64,000 bases of DNA, from assembly GCF_029784155.1 (NCBI RefSeq), contig NC_073693.1, positions 108,996,683 to 109,060,682 on the forward strand, in the 5' to 3' direction. How positions within the stretch are numbered: the stretch's first letter is position 1; each line of letters begins with the position of its first letter. Positions 34,842 through 47,490 of this stretch are shown here, in pieces. The DNA comes from Uranotaenia lowii. Taxonomy: Eukaryota > Arthropoda > Insecta > Diptera > Culicidae. The position numbers and the translations under genes were made by a program. The notes below the pieces were generated by a model. The model made no database searches, had not been told where the DNA came from, and saw only the letters and a program-made list of their open reading frames with translations.

Positions 34842-35390
34842 CGCGGTACTAACACTAGTAGCTTGTCTCAGGTCTCTTCAAAGCTCTTGTCTAACGCCTC
34901 AGGTCTCATGTCTTATGTCTCATGTCTCAGGTCCCAGGTCTCAGGTCTTAGGTCTCAGGTCTCAGGTCTCGTGTCTAATTTCTAATGTTTCATGTCTCTT
35001 ATCCCATGTCTCAGGACTCATGTCTCAGGTCTCAGATCTCAGGTCTCAAATTTCAGGTGTCATGCTGTCATGTCCTAAGTCTCAAATCTAAGGTCTCAGG
35101 TCTCATGTCACATGTCTCAGGTCTCAGGTCTCGTGTTTTATGGCTTAGGTTTTTAGTCTCAGGTCTCATTGTCTCAGGTCTCATTGTCTCAGGTCTAATG
35201 TCCCATGTCTTTGGTCTCATTCTTCAGGTCTCATGTCTCATATCACAGGTCCCTTGACTCAGGTCTCAGGTGTCATGTCTAAAGTCCCAAGTCTCAGATT
35301 TCAGGTCTCATGTCTTTAGTCTACATTCTCAAATCTCAGATCTCAAGTCTCAGGTCTCAGGTCTCAGGTCTTAAATGTTAAGTTACATAT
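34842..35390. repeat. Degenerate heptamer array (TCTCAGG/TCTCATG), copy 2
   Basis: It has the same lead-in and variant order as the 27664 copy, with small insertions (for example extra TCATTGTCTCAGG units) and a longer tail to 35390. It sits between the maT element and a stretch with three CACGGTTTT-type motifs. Confidence 0.85.
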
Positions 35391-35740
35391 CTTATTGTTT
35401 CAAATGTTAGAGCTGTAGAATTAGAATGTTCTTTTTTGACACGGTTTTCGGAAATTAGCACGGTTTATTTTACACGGTTTTCGGGAATTAACACGGTTTT
35501 TTTTGCACGGTTTTTTACGTGGTACGTATATCAGTGTAAAAAAAACCTTACTGTAATATGAATTTGAGCTATTATTAACAAATCACTCAAAGATCACAAA
35601 AAGATTTGAAATGTATATCTATTTTTTTTTTCAGAATTAGCTCGCTTAATTCATAAAATATATTCTGAAATACTTTGGTCTATTCGAAGGTCTGTTTCTT
35701 CTTCCACGAACCTTTTTCTTACTAATTGATAACTTCCATA
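35391..35740. other. Spacer with CACGGTTTTC repeats
   Basis: Between 35437 and 35515 the motif (A/G)CACGGTTTT occurs four times at ~20-30-bp spacing. Nothing else is recognised. Confidence 0.4.
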
Positions 35741-36401
35741 CCCGATCAGGAGAGCATATCCAAAATAATTACTCAAACATATCTCACCAAGATATTTACA
35801 TCTGATTCAGTTATAATTAAGTACTCCAAATTTTCGATTTTGAGTTTCTCCAATCCGAATTATATCTTATTCTGATTGACAGACTTGATTGGAGTTGAGC
35901 TCATTTTCAATTATCAAGATTTTTTTCTGATTGTCTTAAAATAAAATGATTATATCTTATTTTGATATACGTACAACTTTTTCTGAAACACGGACATCGA
36001 AGTCAACGGCCCAAACCGTACAATAATGAGTTTGGCTCAACAGATCCATAAAATTGAATCCAATTTTGTGGAATCCAAAAATGGGGCATGGTTTTAGCAA
36101 ATAATGTGGTTTATTGACATCCCACTAGAAAATTTTCTCGTAGCACTCATATCTTGATAAGTTATAATTTTGATAGGTTTTGTTCTGTCCAATATCAAAC
36201 TATGCTATCTGAATGAGATATAATCTTGAAAGGAGCATATCTAAAATTGATATAATTTAGCTATGAGCGCAAAGATTTTTTGATATAATTTGAGATATTT
36301 TAACATCCTACGAGTACTGAATAATAACTCATTTAGATAGGAAAAAATTAGTATCAAAATATCTCTTCTAGATATAATTTAGTTTTTCTCTCCTGATCGG
36401 G
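35741..36401. mobile_element. MITE with TA duplication and CCCGATCAGGAGAG ends, 661 bp
   Basis: The ends CCCGATCAGGAGAG and CTCTCCTGATCGGG are perfect inverted repeats flanked by TA. The interior is AT-rich and studded with GATATAATT / ATATCT-type motifs on both strands. It has no ORF and is consistent with a Tc1/mariner-type MITE. Confidence 0.75.
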
Positions 36402-37533
36402 TACTGCACCTACATGTCATTCGATATAGAGTTTTTTCTTAAGCCTAGTTTGCCGTTTTGATATTATTTTTTTCGTATATTTATCCCCTTCGGTTGGCTT
36501 GGCTTGGCTCGTTTCGATTCGATTCGAATTCTCTCGTTGCTCTGTACAACAGTCCACCAGCCAGCATCGAGGTTCTTTTCCGCTCGGATGTTGTAGGTGT
36601 AGGTATAGTAAAAGCATTTTCATTCAAATTCTAAAAATACCAGCAGTTCATTGATACAAAAACACCCCGTCAATCATTGCGGCGTGGGCGTGCTGCTAAA
36701 CTTGTTTGTACGCAACACATGTACAGGGAGAGGGAGAGCTAAGAAGACTCGGACTCAGTTCGGATGGATGGATGAATATGGACGCGGATGATGGGACCCG
36801 AAAGGATGACGGTGGCATGGTGGCATGGTGGACACGGACACGGATCAACCGGTCGACCGAACGAAGGAGATTTCGTGTATTGGAACGGATCGATGCGGTG
36901 CCATGGTAATGGACGGATGAATGAATGGATCGACACAGAAGTGTGACAGCGACATCGCATGAAGGAGGGATACTCTGAACAAGACGACGACGACGACGAC
37001 CACGACGCTACTCGATAAACATTCATATATATTGTAGGTAGGTAGGTGTAGATGCCTACCTACATGTTCTAGTGCTGCTGTTGATGACCTTACTGTTGAT
37101 GATGAGCTCGTAGTGGGAATCCAAAACCGTTTACATCAACTCAAGGGAGACAGTTTTCGGTGCTGGCCAATTGGCCCCAGTCGGATGTGACCTGGCCGGC
37201 CCGAATGGATACGCCCCCCCGAAAATATTCTCGATTCTTTCCATGCCGAGCGATGGCAATTCAAAGCCATTCACCCACAAATTTTGTACGATATCTTGTA
37301 AATCAAACACAAAAATCTAGTTAAAAATTGCACTGAAACTTTTTCCTTGAAGCAATATTCGATTGGTTTGAACAATCAATGTATTTTTGATGACTTAAAT
37401 CCTAAAATTTTGATGAAAAATTTTTTTTGTCAATTCTTTATTTCAAACGCCCTATACCTTTAGGTTTTAAGGAGCCAAACTCATTTTGTTTGATTACAAT
37501 TTTGTGCTTATATCTAGTTCATATACATGCATA
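36402..37533. other. Non-coding stretch, partly GC-rich
   Basis: From 36660 to 37020 the sequence is rich in GGATGGATG, GACGACGACG and GGTAGGTAGG simple repeats, with overlapping short ORFs on both strands. No splice-consistent gene is evident. It could be a 5' UTR or regulatory stretch of a distant gene. Confidence 0.3.
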
Positions 37534-37905
37534 AAGTATAGTTAATCTTTAATCTGGACGCACTGTATATTATACCATAGCACTCCTATTGGTCGGATCT
37601 GGAATGTTTTGACAGTACTTTGTTTTGGACTGATTCCTCTATAAGTGCTGAAAATTACAATTCGTTTTATTTCAAAAAAATTACACGTGATGGAAGCCGC
37701 GAAACGAAAATTAATTTTGGACACCCACGTCAAAAACCTGACATGGTCAGGTTCAAAAATCGCTAAATCGTTGGAAACGGTCAAATCGACCGTGTACAGC
37801 GTTCTCAAACGTTTCCGTGAGATGCATACTATTGTTCGGCAGGTTCATACTGAGCGTCATAAATAGTGAAACTTAGGATCGGAAACAGCATTTCAAGGTG
37901 TTGAG

Positions 37906-40445
37906 CAATGTTCGGAAAATCGGTCAAGAAAAGCAATCAGGATTGGTTTCTAGCTAGAATACTGATATCTCGGAATGCTGTGATACGCACGTGGTGAAAG
38001 TACCCATTGAATATATGTCGAAAATCAACACTAACTTGATACGAAAAAATATACCATGCCCCATCGGAGGCTACCGTTGTTATTTGTCACGTGGCTAATC
38101 GACGGTGATCGACATATTTGATGATACATTTTGAAGGTCGCTCCCTCAATCATTCCCGAACGTCTATCCTCGCATCATTGTTGATAATGTTCGTTATTGA
38201 TAGACGATCATGAATGTTTCAGAAGGAAGAATCCGAAAAAAATACTAGGACCACATGTTTAAAAAAGCCGTACCACAAGCTGGACAGTTCATTGCGGTTA
38301 CCTAGTCATGATTTTGTCCTTCTACGCAAAGCGAGAAATCATCTGATAGCCTACATAGATCGCTCAAAACTGATAGGGTAAATGTACCCGACCTTGGCAC
38401 CTAAGGCATGGTTTACCCTTTTTTTTTCGACATTCCTACCTTCCTGTTGAGTGCACCATAGAACATCCTTTGAAGAATTTACTTGCTAACATGCTTAGAG
38501 TTCAACAAAAATATGTTTTCTCTATGGAACTTTCATTAATGTGAGTAAAATGCATGTAAAGTTCTCACTGCGGTGCTCCAATTACTTGGCCGCCGTACCA
38601 ATTGTTTTCCGTTTCGATGATCCGATTCTTGGCCACCAGCAAAGTGCAATAGATCTTTACCAACAATGCTCAATTGACAGTTAACAGAATCGTTGGCTAT
38701 TCTGAATATAAGGCCACTGACAGAATGACGTCAGCTGAGCGTAAAGTTCTATGCGACGATGGAACACCGGGCGCCACTCATACAACAAAAAGGCTTTTGA
38801 AAACATTGATGAAATTTGGTGGAAAGGGAAGCACAAACTAAGCTTTCATTTCTAAAAGTCGGAAGTCCAGAAATTCCGCAATGCGATTGCGACACATAGG
38901 GTTATTTTCACTACCGAACAACTGTCTTCATATTGTGGAGTTTGGCTTCATAAAGTAAGAAATTGAAAAATTCCTTGAATGGTATTTAAAATTTTGCCTT
39001 TTTGAATTTGTTAGCTGAGATTATGAGCTTCTAGCAAGAGCCATCTCGAATGCCCGAATGCCCGGGGTGTTGCGCAGTGGTTTGACACGCCAAATAGATC
39101 ATAGAATGTAAACCTTGCTAAAACAGTTTTTTTAATTCGACTCACATAAAATATTTTAAGCAATAATTGGAAAGCAAACGATATTCTCCTGAACTTCCAA
39201 CTTCTGTTTCCATGAAAAAAATTAGAACAAAATTCCAAAAAATAAAATCTGAGTAGGTATATGCAATAGAGCAATAGAAAACGATTCCAAAACTCAATTA
39301 ATTATGTATTCTATATACTAAAGTCATAAATTGCCATCGATCTAACAGTTTTCAGCTAAGAAGAACATCTTAAGTCTTGTGAGATGCTTAACTTAACTTA
39401 GTTTTTTTTTCAATATTTCGAACCACTGTGTTGTTTTGCTCGGCAGACTGCAATACAAATGCTGTTCGCACGCATACCAATGTGCCTTCGATTCATGGTT
39501 CCCAAATAGCGATTTTTGCATTTAAAATGCTTGGATCTGACTTTTAGATAGTCGAATAACTTATGTTCTCCAACTTATTGCGAAGCTTAAGTTGATAGCA
39601 ACGGTCTTATCATACAACCCAATTAGTATGAAAACATTTGTGCTTAGTTTTAAATGAAGTTTTAGGAAAAACATCAGCCCAAAAATACTTCTTTAATGAA
39701 CATGTATTTTTTCCAGCTTCCAACACTGGTGGTGTATTTCGATTGAAGTTGCATGCCAAGAAAAGGAACCAAATTAATTTTAAATTTTTGTTCAAAACCT
39801 AAATAAATATTCACTCTTTAGTCTTTCTAGTATTTTTTGATTTTTTGCCGAGTTTAACTGTAAGCATAAGTATTTATTGCAAATTTTTCAAATGAATGTC
39901 CGCTTTTGAAAGCGCATGTGAATTTAACAGTTGCACTAGAAAGGTGAGTTCATCTGATTTTCATATGGTGATTTCCAACATAATTTCCTCGGATGCAGAT
40001 CGAAAAAAATAACTTCTTTATTAAAGTACAAACAATCAAAAAATTCGGTATGCACAGATTTGAAACAAATTATTCTCTTCGCATTGAAAATATATTCAAA
40101 ATTTTTAAGCTCAATTTGGACCTGAAAAACATGAAAAGACATGTTGGCATGCCAAGAAAAGGACCATGCCAAAATAGGGCTCACTTACCCTACATATCAG
40201 TCATGATCCTAAAAGTTCAAAGTCGTCAAGGAAGGAAATCAGCATCGAGACGTTCGTTACTGATAGTCTGCGTCCTTCTTTACCACATCATGTATCGCAA
40301 AAGTGTTCCAAATACAGAAGCGTCGTTGTCATACATGATTGTTTGTACGATTTGGTTGCAGAAGGAAAATTTGACTGCTTTGATTTTTTGGCTCTGAATG
40401 TATTCAAGCATGGCTCAGTGAAAATGATTGATTTTCGGAACATTG
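37906..40445. mobile_element. hAT element of the CARTGTTCCGAAAATC family, 2540 bp
   Basis: Flanked by the exact 8-bp duplication GTGTTGAG (37898-37905 and 40446-40453). The left end CAATGTTCGGAAAATC and right end (reverse complement) CAATGTTCCGAAAATC match the 706-bp elements at 53250 and 61205. Similarity to their left ends continues inward (AAGAAAAGC, then GGTTTCTAG). Most of its length is a second element, 38376-40190. No hAT transposase is visible. Confidence 0.7.
38376..40190. mobile_element. TA-flanked element with GGGTAARTG ends, nested in the hAT
   Basis: The left end GGGTAAATGTACCCGACCTT and right end (reverse complement) GGGTAAGTGAGCCCTATTTT are imperfect inverted repeats, each followed by GGCA, with TA on both sides. 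The 1.8-kb interior shows no transposase I recognise. CATGCCAAGAAAAGGA recurs near 39750 and 40148. The class is inferred only from the TA target. Confidence 0.5.
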
Positions 40446-41258
40446 GTGTTGAGAACGATCAAGGCAAACCCTGGGTAGTCGGACTATGACAACGCCAAGA
40501 TTCGTTTGCGCGAAGAAATACAATCTTATCGGGCCAGTAAGCTACCAAACCAGCACAGGTATACAGCAAGGTTCTAACGAAGTACGACGGGTGCATCCAA
40601 ACGTAGGTATAGATGGATTTTAGGCAGCTTCCAGGGCAAAAATTTTCTAAAGCCACTGGCCGAGTTGATGTCCCCGGCAAGTTTAAATTCTTTTTGGCGA
40701 TAAGTTTGCAAGAAAGTATTTGATCTGGAAAGGTATTTGCAGTTGTGGACGAAAACCCCTAGTTTTTGTGACCAGCAAGACCGTGGACTCCAAAATGTTC
40801 AAGAAGGAGTGCCTGAGAAAACGTATTCTCCCGTACATACGATCTCACAAAGGACCAGTAAAGTTTGGTCAGATTTGGCAAACTGTCACTACAGCAAAAA
40901 GGTACTACAGTTGTATCGGGACAACGGGGTGGATTTCATCGAAAAGGACATCAACCCACCCAACTGCCCTAAATTCCGCCCTATCGAAAAATATCAAGCA
41001 GAAGATGAAGAAGGACGTTAGGACGACTCGGGATGCAACAGAGATGAAGAGATGGTGAGGTCAGCGAACAGGGTGTCCAAACTATAATGAGTGGTACTCG
41101 ACAAAATGTTCGAAATTTCATCAAAACAAACATCGGAATAATTTTTTTGTTGTTTTTCCTTTAAAGTACAATAAAAGACCTTCATTTTGAGTACAAAACA
41201 TTTTAATTTCGTTTTCATAGCTTCGGGATAGATCCGTTTTATGATGATCCATGCTTTA

Positions 41259-42623
41259 ATCAGAACCGTATTAGATTGCATAGAAAATTATTTTTTGCAC
41301 AGATTGCAAAATATTCCGAACCTTTTAGATGTCAGAACAGCGGCTATTAAGCCTACACAAAATATACTACTTTATAAAAAAGAGTAAAAAAAGACCAACT
41401 CTTAGATCGAACGGACGGAACACACAAGCCAACGCACATAGCAACGATTTCCGCGCTTCTCAGCTTCGAGAAAAAAAAAACAGACATCGACTCAGGCAGT
41501 ATAGAGCCATGCTTCAGCTCTTCTCGATTTCAGCCAGCCAGTTTGCGCGCCACTTCTCGAAATATTAAAGCCGGAAAGTACATCCGGTCATGCGCGCATT
41601 AATGGCGTAAACTTATGCGTCGTCGACTCGTATGGAGCGGAGCGAGAAAAACATTCGACTCAGCTCAGCACAACAACGCAATATAAAACCAACCGACGAA
41701 CCTGTGTGTTGTGTAGGTAGGTATCTGCTTCTTCTATTCCATATAGAGCGCTATAGATATCTCTGGGCAACCAACCTACCTTCCAAACCGAACCAAGAGC
41801 TAACCTACCTACATGCGCATATTCGAAAAGCGATCGACTTCTCAGCGTAAATTGAGGCGATGTTTTTTTTTTTACTCGCTTCCTTCAGAGTGTGGCTTTT
41901 GACAGGAAAACAGACGAGTCTTCGAAAAAAAACCTAAAGAAAAAAAAACTCCGGCGGAATCCCGGAGGAAATGGGGTACACACACGCATGCATATACATA
42001 AGATTTTGTATTTTGCATAACGATGTTTTCTTCCTTTGAAAATTTTGTCGCTTTCCTTCGGTTGGGCAGGGTTGGCTTTGGGAGTGCTTGATCTCGGGGC
42101 GATGGTTTGCTGTTTTTATTTAAAGCGTAGGTATCTTCTTAAACCAAATGCCGGAACATGTAGGGAGGCCTTCAGGAATAACTTGAGGCATCTGTCATAA
42201 CTGCTCTATTAGAAAAAAAAATCGAGAAAGGTATTTACAGCATAGGCTTCTACATGCCGTATTTGCCGTGATGTGCTTCTCGGATTATTCTGGAGTATAC
42301 GTTTTTCCGATATCCTTGTGACTCGAGGTTCATACTTCTGCCAAACGAAATTCTGTCACTCGGAAGATTACCTACGAAGACATCATCCTACAGCGCTCAA
42401 TCGCTTTTCCTTGTTGACCCTGTTATCAGCACAGCATTCTAACAGACTGTGTTTAAACTCCAAGCACTGGTAACACCTAACTGACTGCAAGGTGTTACCA
42501 GTATCTGAGTATAATCGATCTTAAGCTGCGCTTTCTATCAGATTGGTTAGCACCACTTGTATTCGGCTGTTGTGTAGACTGACTTTAAGCCGAATGAGGG
42601 CTTCATCATTCGAATTAGGAAAC
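41259..42623. other. Non-coding stretch with promoter-like and hairpin features
   Basis: A TATAAAA at about 41682 sits in a locally GC-richer context (41440-41850). A 13-bp perfect stem, ACTGGTAACACCT facing AGGTGTTACCAGT, occurs at 42466-42502. Neither is tied to a visible coding exon. Confidence 0.3.
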
Positions 42624-42751
42624 TAAAGGGTGATACGGTCAAAATTGGGTCAAGGGAAAACGCGTGTAAATCGATGAAATCGTTTATTTAAAAAATCAAA
42701 TTAAATTTCCTTTTCAAGTTTAATTAGCATAAAAATCAGGAAAATATTCAG

Positions 42752-43768
42752 TTAGGCTTCCGCTTTTCCAAATCCGAATTGCCGGGCCTTACGCTTTACC
42801 CCTGCCATCAGATTTTGTACAGCCACCTTGTCCACCTTCTTCGCCGCAGAAAGCCAGTTTGCCTTGAACTGCTGCTCCTCCTTAGCAGTTTTTTTGGTCT
42901 TCTTTAGGTTCCGCTTGACAATAGCCCAGTATTTTTCAGTTGGGCGGAGCTCTGGCGTGTTGGGAGGGTTCTTGTCCTTGGGAACCACCTGCACTTTTTT
43001 GGCGGCGTACCACGCCATGGCCTTTTTACCGTAATGGCAAGATGCCAAATCCGACCAAAACAGTACGGAACAACCGTGTTTCTTCAGGAAAGGCAGCAGA
43101 CGTTTATTCAAACACTCTTTCACGTAAATTTCTTGGTTGACAGTCCCGGAAGCTATGAAAATGCTGCTTTTCAAGCCACAGGTACAGATGGCTTGCCAAA
43201 CCAGATATTTCTTCGCGACTTTTGACAGTTTCATGTGCTTGGAAATATTTGCTACCTTTCCCCTTCCTTTTGCCGTATAAAACTCCTGTCCCGGAAGCTG
43301 TTTGTAGTCTGCTTTGACGTAGGTTTCGTCATCCATTACCACGCAGTCAAACTTTAGCATCGTCGTGTACAGCCTACAGGATCGTGCTTTGGCCGTCGTA
43401 TTTTGTTTATCATTGCGATTTGGAGTCACTAGCTTCTTGTAAGTCGATAGTCCGGCTCGTTTTTTGGCTCGATGCACGGTTGTAGACGATACACCCAGCT
43501 TATTTGCGGCATCTCGGAGAGAAAGGTTAGGGTTTCGCTTGAAACTACCGGCAACTCTCATTGTCGTCTCAGCGGCTTTCGGTTTTCGATTTCCCCCCGA
43601 TCCAGACTTCATGGCTGTCGACAAATGTTCCCCAAACACTTTAATTACATTTGTAATGGTTGATTTGGCAACTTTTAGCGGTTTTGGCAGCTTTGCGTGC
43701 GAGTAGCTCAGATTTTCGCGATGCGCGAGCAAAATTTTTGATACGCTGCTCTTTTCCTTGGATAGCAT
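42752..43768 (-). CDS. ITmD37E (DD37E Tc1/mariner) transposase, intact ORF
   Basis: A 338-residue cut-and-paste transposase. The start MLSKEKSS at 43768 matches the start of the second copy (MPSKEEE); the longer open frame upstream is only translated (CA)n repeat. Order: N-terminal helix-turn-helix regions (about residues 5-125; SLRDAANKLGVSSTTVHRAK), then the catalytic domain with Asp in VVMDDETYV, Asp in FWSDLASCHY and Glu in TEKYW. Exactly 37 residues separate the last two, defining DD37E. No stop or shift is present. FWSDL replaces the FWPDL of sister copies, and one codon is lost near TTMLKFD. It should act on the flanking TIRs; whether it is active is unknown. Confidence 0.9.
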   Translation of the reverse strand: MLSKEKSSVSKILLAHRENLSYSHAKLPKPLKVAKSTITNVIKVFGEHLSTAMKSGSGGNRKPKAAETTMRVAGSFKRNPNLSLRDAANKLGVSSTTVHRAKKRAGLSTYKKLVTPNRNDKQNTTAKARSCRLYTTMLKFDCVVMDDETYVKADYKQLPGQEFYTAKGRGKVANISKHMKLSKVAKKYLVWQAICTCGLKSSIFIASGTVNQEIYVKECLNKRLLPFLKKHGCSVLFWSDLASCHYGKKAMAWYAAKKVQVVPKDKNPPNTPELRPTEKYWAIVKRNLKKTKKTAKEEQQFKANWLSAAKKVDKVAVQNLMAGVKRKARQFGFGKAEA

Positions 43769-43807
43769 TTTGACAACTGAAGAGTGATTATCAACAGGCA
43801 ACATTCT

Positions 43808-43993
<186 letters not shown>

Positions 43994-44082
43994 TCAAAAT
44001 AAGGGGTGTTCAGGTTTTTAAATGCAAAATTGAAAGAAATACGTCAAGTTGATCGACCTAATTTTGACCGTATCACCCTTTA

Positions 44083-45084
44083 TGATCGCTTTTTTAACGT
44101 GGTTTTTAAAGCCGATTCCTGCAATTTTTGTTGATTGATGTGAAATCGACGGTAGACTGTTGGATAGCATTCAAGCTCCCCTGAGGTCGTTGAAGGACTC
44201 GGGATGAATCATCTCAACGGATGAAAATCCCTGAAAAAAAAGTCGTTGAAGGACACTTTATGTTAAAAGGATTTTTTCCGCAAAACCGTCCAACTTAACT
44301 CTTCCTAGTGTCAGGAGCTCGTCGTAGGTTATGTTCCAAAGAACAATAAATAATAGATGTTATATACATTCAAAAGTACTACTGCACAAAACCAGTCCGC
44401 TTTTTTTCGAGCATATGATTATCAGCCGTCTTGATGGTAGTTCCGTTGGGTTCCGATTTTACCGGAAGCTGAAGCGAGTTCACCTTTGACCACGATATGC
44501 CTCTAAATAAGCTACCTGCAACCTTCCTCAAATAATATTTAGACAGATCAGCTGGTATACAGTGATCTTGTTGATCAATCTATCTTAAACTTTCACGCCA
44601 TAAACTTAAAACACGTTAGAAAGCTTTTTCTATACTTACTCAAATCAACGTGCATACAATAACCTTAAGGTTGCATCTCACGCACAACTCCACTCATTAG
44701 GTTATGTACAAAATCTAGCTACAGTTTATTCTGTGTGAATACCCAATTTTCTGTTCATATCTTTCTCGGTTTTGACCAATTTAGAATGGTCTGTAGTTCC
44801 TTCTTCATATGAGTCCAGTATTTTTGGATGGGTGTTAGCTCCGGTATGGAGTTCGGTAAGAAAGTGACCATTTGAGATTCGTACCACTCAAAACTTTTTT
44901 TTTTGTAGAACCTTCGTGCTACAGAGAAAGCTGACGCTTTTGAGACACTTTTAGAAGAAAGATCTCCCCATTTACCAGTACAGGTAGTAACCACATCCGC
45001 GGAGTATTTGCACAGAAGCCCTGAAAGCCGACGAAAGGTCGACTGGACGTACCTAATTCAGTTCACTTTTCCACTTATAATCTT
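44083..45084 (-). pseudogene. Tc1-like transposase C-terminal scrap and spacer
   Basis: A - strand ORF at 44994-44755 reads FEWYESQMVTFLPNSIPELT then PIQKYWTHMKKEL. This is the end of a Tc1/mariner DDE domain, with Gln where the catalytic Glu would be. No TIR was identified. The remaining sequence (44083-44750) is non-coding. Confidence 0.5.
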
Positions 45085-47065
45085 TTTTGTTGTTGATACA
45101 GATATAGGCGCAGGTTTTGACTTAATTGTACAGATTAACAACAAGGCAAGCTGGCTCAACTTTCTAGAGAAGCTAGCCACATCAAGCTTGAAATTCTGGG
45201 ACTGAGCGAAGTCCGTTGGCCTAACACTGGAGAACACAAGACACATTTCGGGCAAGTCCAGCTTTACTCTGGCATACGAAGAGAACACGCTACTCGGAAA
45301 CGAGGAGTTGGTTTCCTGTGAAGCCCGCAGGCCCATGGTCCAGTGTTATGTGCCAACTTGCGTTGCCGACATGCAGGAGAAAGAGCAGTTTTACAGTTAA
45401 CTGAACAGCGTGTTGAGAAAATTCCGAAGGGTAACATTCAAATCCACTTTAGCCAACGCAAAAATTGACTACAAAAAACACCAACACGGTGATCGGTCGA
45501 TCGCCTTTCTCCCATAGACCAGCACATAAGGTCACTTGGTTATCCCGAGAAGGCCGAACAAAAAATCAAAATGATCACATCTGCATCAGCCGAAAATGGA
45601 GAAGGAGCCTTCTTGACGTCCGCAACAAAGCGCAGACTTTGCATCTGACCATCACTTCTTCCTTAACGACGTCCGCAGCTTGAAAATCCAGAGGTGAAAA
45701 GGGCATACGTTGAACAGCTTGAATCCCGAGGCTCGGAACTGCCGACAGACGGGAACAGTGGTGTGGAATCAAGAATGCCTTTATCACGACAAGCCATGGT
45801 ACTCTCGGTAAAGTTTGTGAAAGAAGAAGTGAATGGATGTGGGATGAAACTTGGAAGATGGTCGATGATCGGAGAAAGGCAAAAGTCGGAATTGAGCAGG
45901 CATGTACCGGGTCAGCCAAAACCGCCGCCCGCTTACGAGGAGCTAGAGACTTGTAGACGAAACAAGAGGTCCAATAGAACCCTTTGCTCGAAGCGCCAAC
46001 AGTAAGTTGCATTAATGGCGTCAACTCGGAAGCGCCCTCGCTGCCTGAAATAAATGCCATTAAATCCAACAAAACACCTGGGATCGATTGCATCCCTGCT
46101 GAAATGCTGAAAGCCGACCCGGCCTTGTCAGCACAAATGTTGCACCATCTTTTCGCTGACATCTGGGATACTGCAAAATTCCCGGCCAACTGGATGCAAT
46201 GTATTTTCGTAAAGGTCCCGAAGAAAGGAGACCTGACAGAGTGCGGTAGCTGGTGTGGAATAACTTTAATCTGTAAAATTCTCAAAGTACTCTGCAAAGT
46301 GATCCTGAACAAGATCCAGGAGAAAATTTATGCTACCCTCTGACGGCAACAAGCTGGATTCCGATCCGGACGATCATGTGTGGACCACATCACAACGCTA
46401 CGAATAATGCTGGGTAAATCAACGAACTCCAGGACTCTCTTCTGCTGGTGTCCGTTGACTGAACCGCGAAAACATCTGGACTACTCTTAGACGACGAGGA
46501 GTTCAGAACAGTACGAAACATGCAAGATCCTGCACGCTGGTACTTTGTCTGATCCAATTCCGGTAAGTGCTGGAGAGAGACAAGGATGTATTTTATCATC
46601 GCTGCTCTTTCGCATCGGAATGGATTAGATCTTGACTGGATCGATCGACTGTACACCAAACCGAGGATTGGAATCCTTCGACAATGGAGCAACTGAACGA
46701 CCTGGATCTGGCAGATGATATTGTTTTCCTCGCCCAAACAACAACGGTTGAGCAGAGCAAACTCGACAACCTCATCGAAAGCTCCAAGGCAGAAGTGTTT
46801 CCAGGATCTATTTAAATCTGGCGGTCACGCCAGATTTCTTCACGAACGAACGTCCGAATCTTCAACTCAACGTCACATCCGTATTGCTGTACGGGTGTGA
46901 AACTTGGTGCACATATGCGATGACGACGCGAATAGTGCAAGTATTTGTGAATCGCTGCCTGCGGAGTATCATCCGTGCTTGGTGGCCTGACAACTGGATC
47001 TCAAATGAGGAACTACTATCACGACAGTTGACCAAGTCCTTTACCGATATGTCCTTTGTTAGAGG
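45085..47065 (+). pseudogene. RTE/JAM1-like non-LTR retrotransposon, many frameshifts
   Basis: Fragments in + strand order are an apurinic-like endonuclease piece (KLEILGLSEVRWPNTGEHKT; VQCYVPTCVADMQEKEQFYS), then the linker and reverse transcriptase. The RT pieces are INAIKSNKTPGIDCIPAEML, FVKVPKKGDLTECGSWCGIT, QQAGFRSGRSC-type palm sequence, LNDLDLADDIVFLAQTT with the LADD catalytic motif, and LLYGCETWCT toward the C-terminus. Stops and shifts separate every piece. The ~2-kb length suggests internal deletions. Related scraps lie at 22864, 27278 and 51571. Confidence 0.85.
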
Positions 47066-47490
47066 TCCAATATGTCCGGTTCAGTGATCGTCTTCGAGGA
47101 CCCCTCATCAAACATTGTGTGACTCTGGAAACCTTTGTGTCACTGATATCTACAAATCCTTGTGTTGTTAGTTCTTTGATTGCCAAGTAATTATAACAAT
47201 CATTACTAAATTGGGATCTCTCTTTTGTTGGATTCGATTTCTTACAATCATTCTAGCTAAATTTCAAAACACAAAGTTCGACCCTGGCCGCTGCAATCCA
47301 ATATGCTATGCGTATATTTTTTATTCGTCATTTGTATCATCGTCGTGACTCTCTTTGAACACAAAATTTATATTTCTTGAAAGGATGGGGGAGAAATCAG
47401 AATCGAACCTACAGCAACCGGTCGTTCGTATGGTCGGAAGGCTGGGGTTGACTTGTTGGCTTGTTTTTTTCTGAAGTTTTTGGAAAACTC
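47066..47490. other. Non-coding spacer
   Basis: AT-rich. Near 47400 GAATCGAACCTA resembles a tRNA B-box in reverse, but no A-box or cloverleaf accompanies it. Confidence 0.35.

Larger units (their letters stand above)
37534..41256 (+). mobile_element. ITmD37E subfamily B, copy 2, split by a 2.5-kb insertion
   Basis: The left part (37534-37905) and right part (40446-41256) align with consecutive parts of the 28253 copy and rejoin at the 8-bp GTGTTGAG. The left part has HVKNLTWSGSKIAKSLETVK, and the right part has KYLIWKGICSCGRKPLVFVT, KKECLRKRILPYIRSHKGPV and KFRPIEKYQ in different frames. The 3' end CCATGCTT is followed by TA; the 5' TIR is eroded. Without the insert it is about 1.18 kb. Frameshifts make it dead. 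Confidence 0.75.

Noticed and set aside
36706..37026. Overlapping ORFs on both strands in the GGATGGATG-rich stretch
   Set aside because: Simple-sequence composition explains the open frames; no domain or splice pattern.
38650..38890. Coding sequence inside the nested TA element
   Set aside because: Short open pieces only, frames broken, and no transposase motif recognised.
47396..47450. Possible tRNA (GAATCGAACC motif)
   Set aside because: Only a B-box-like match; no A-box, acceptor stem or cloverleaf could be formed.
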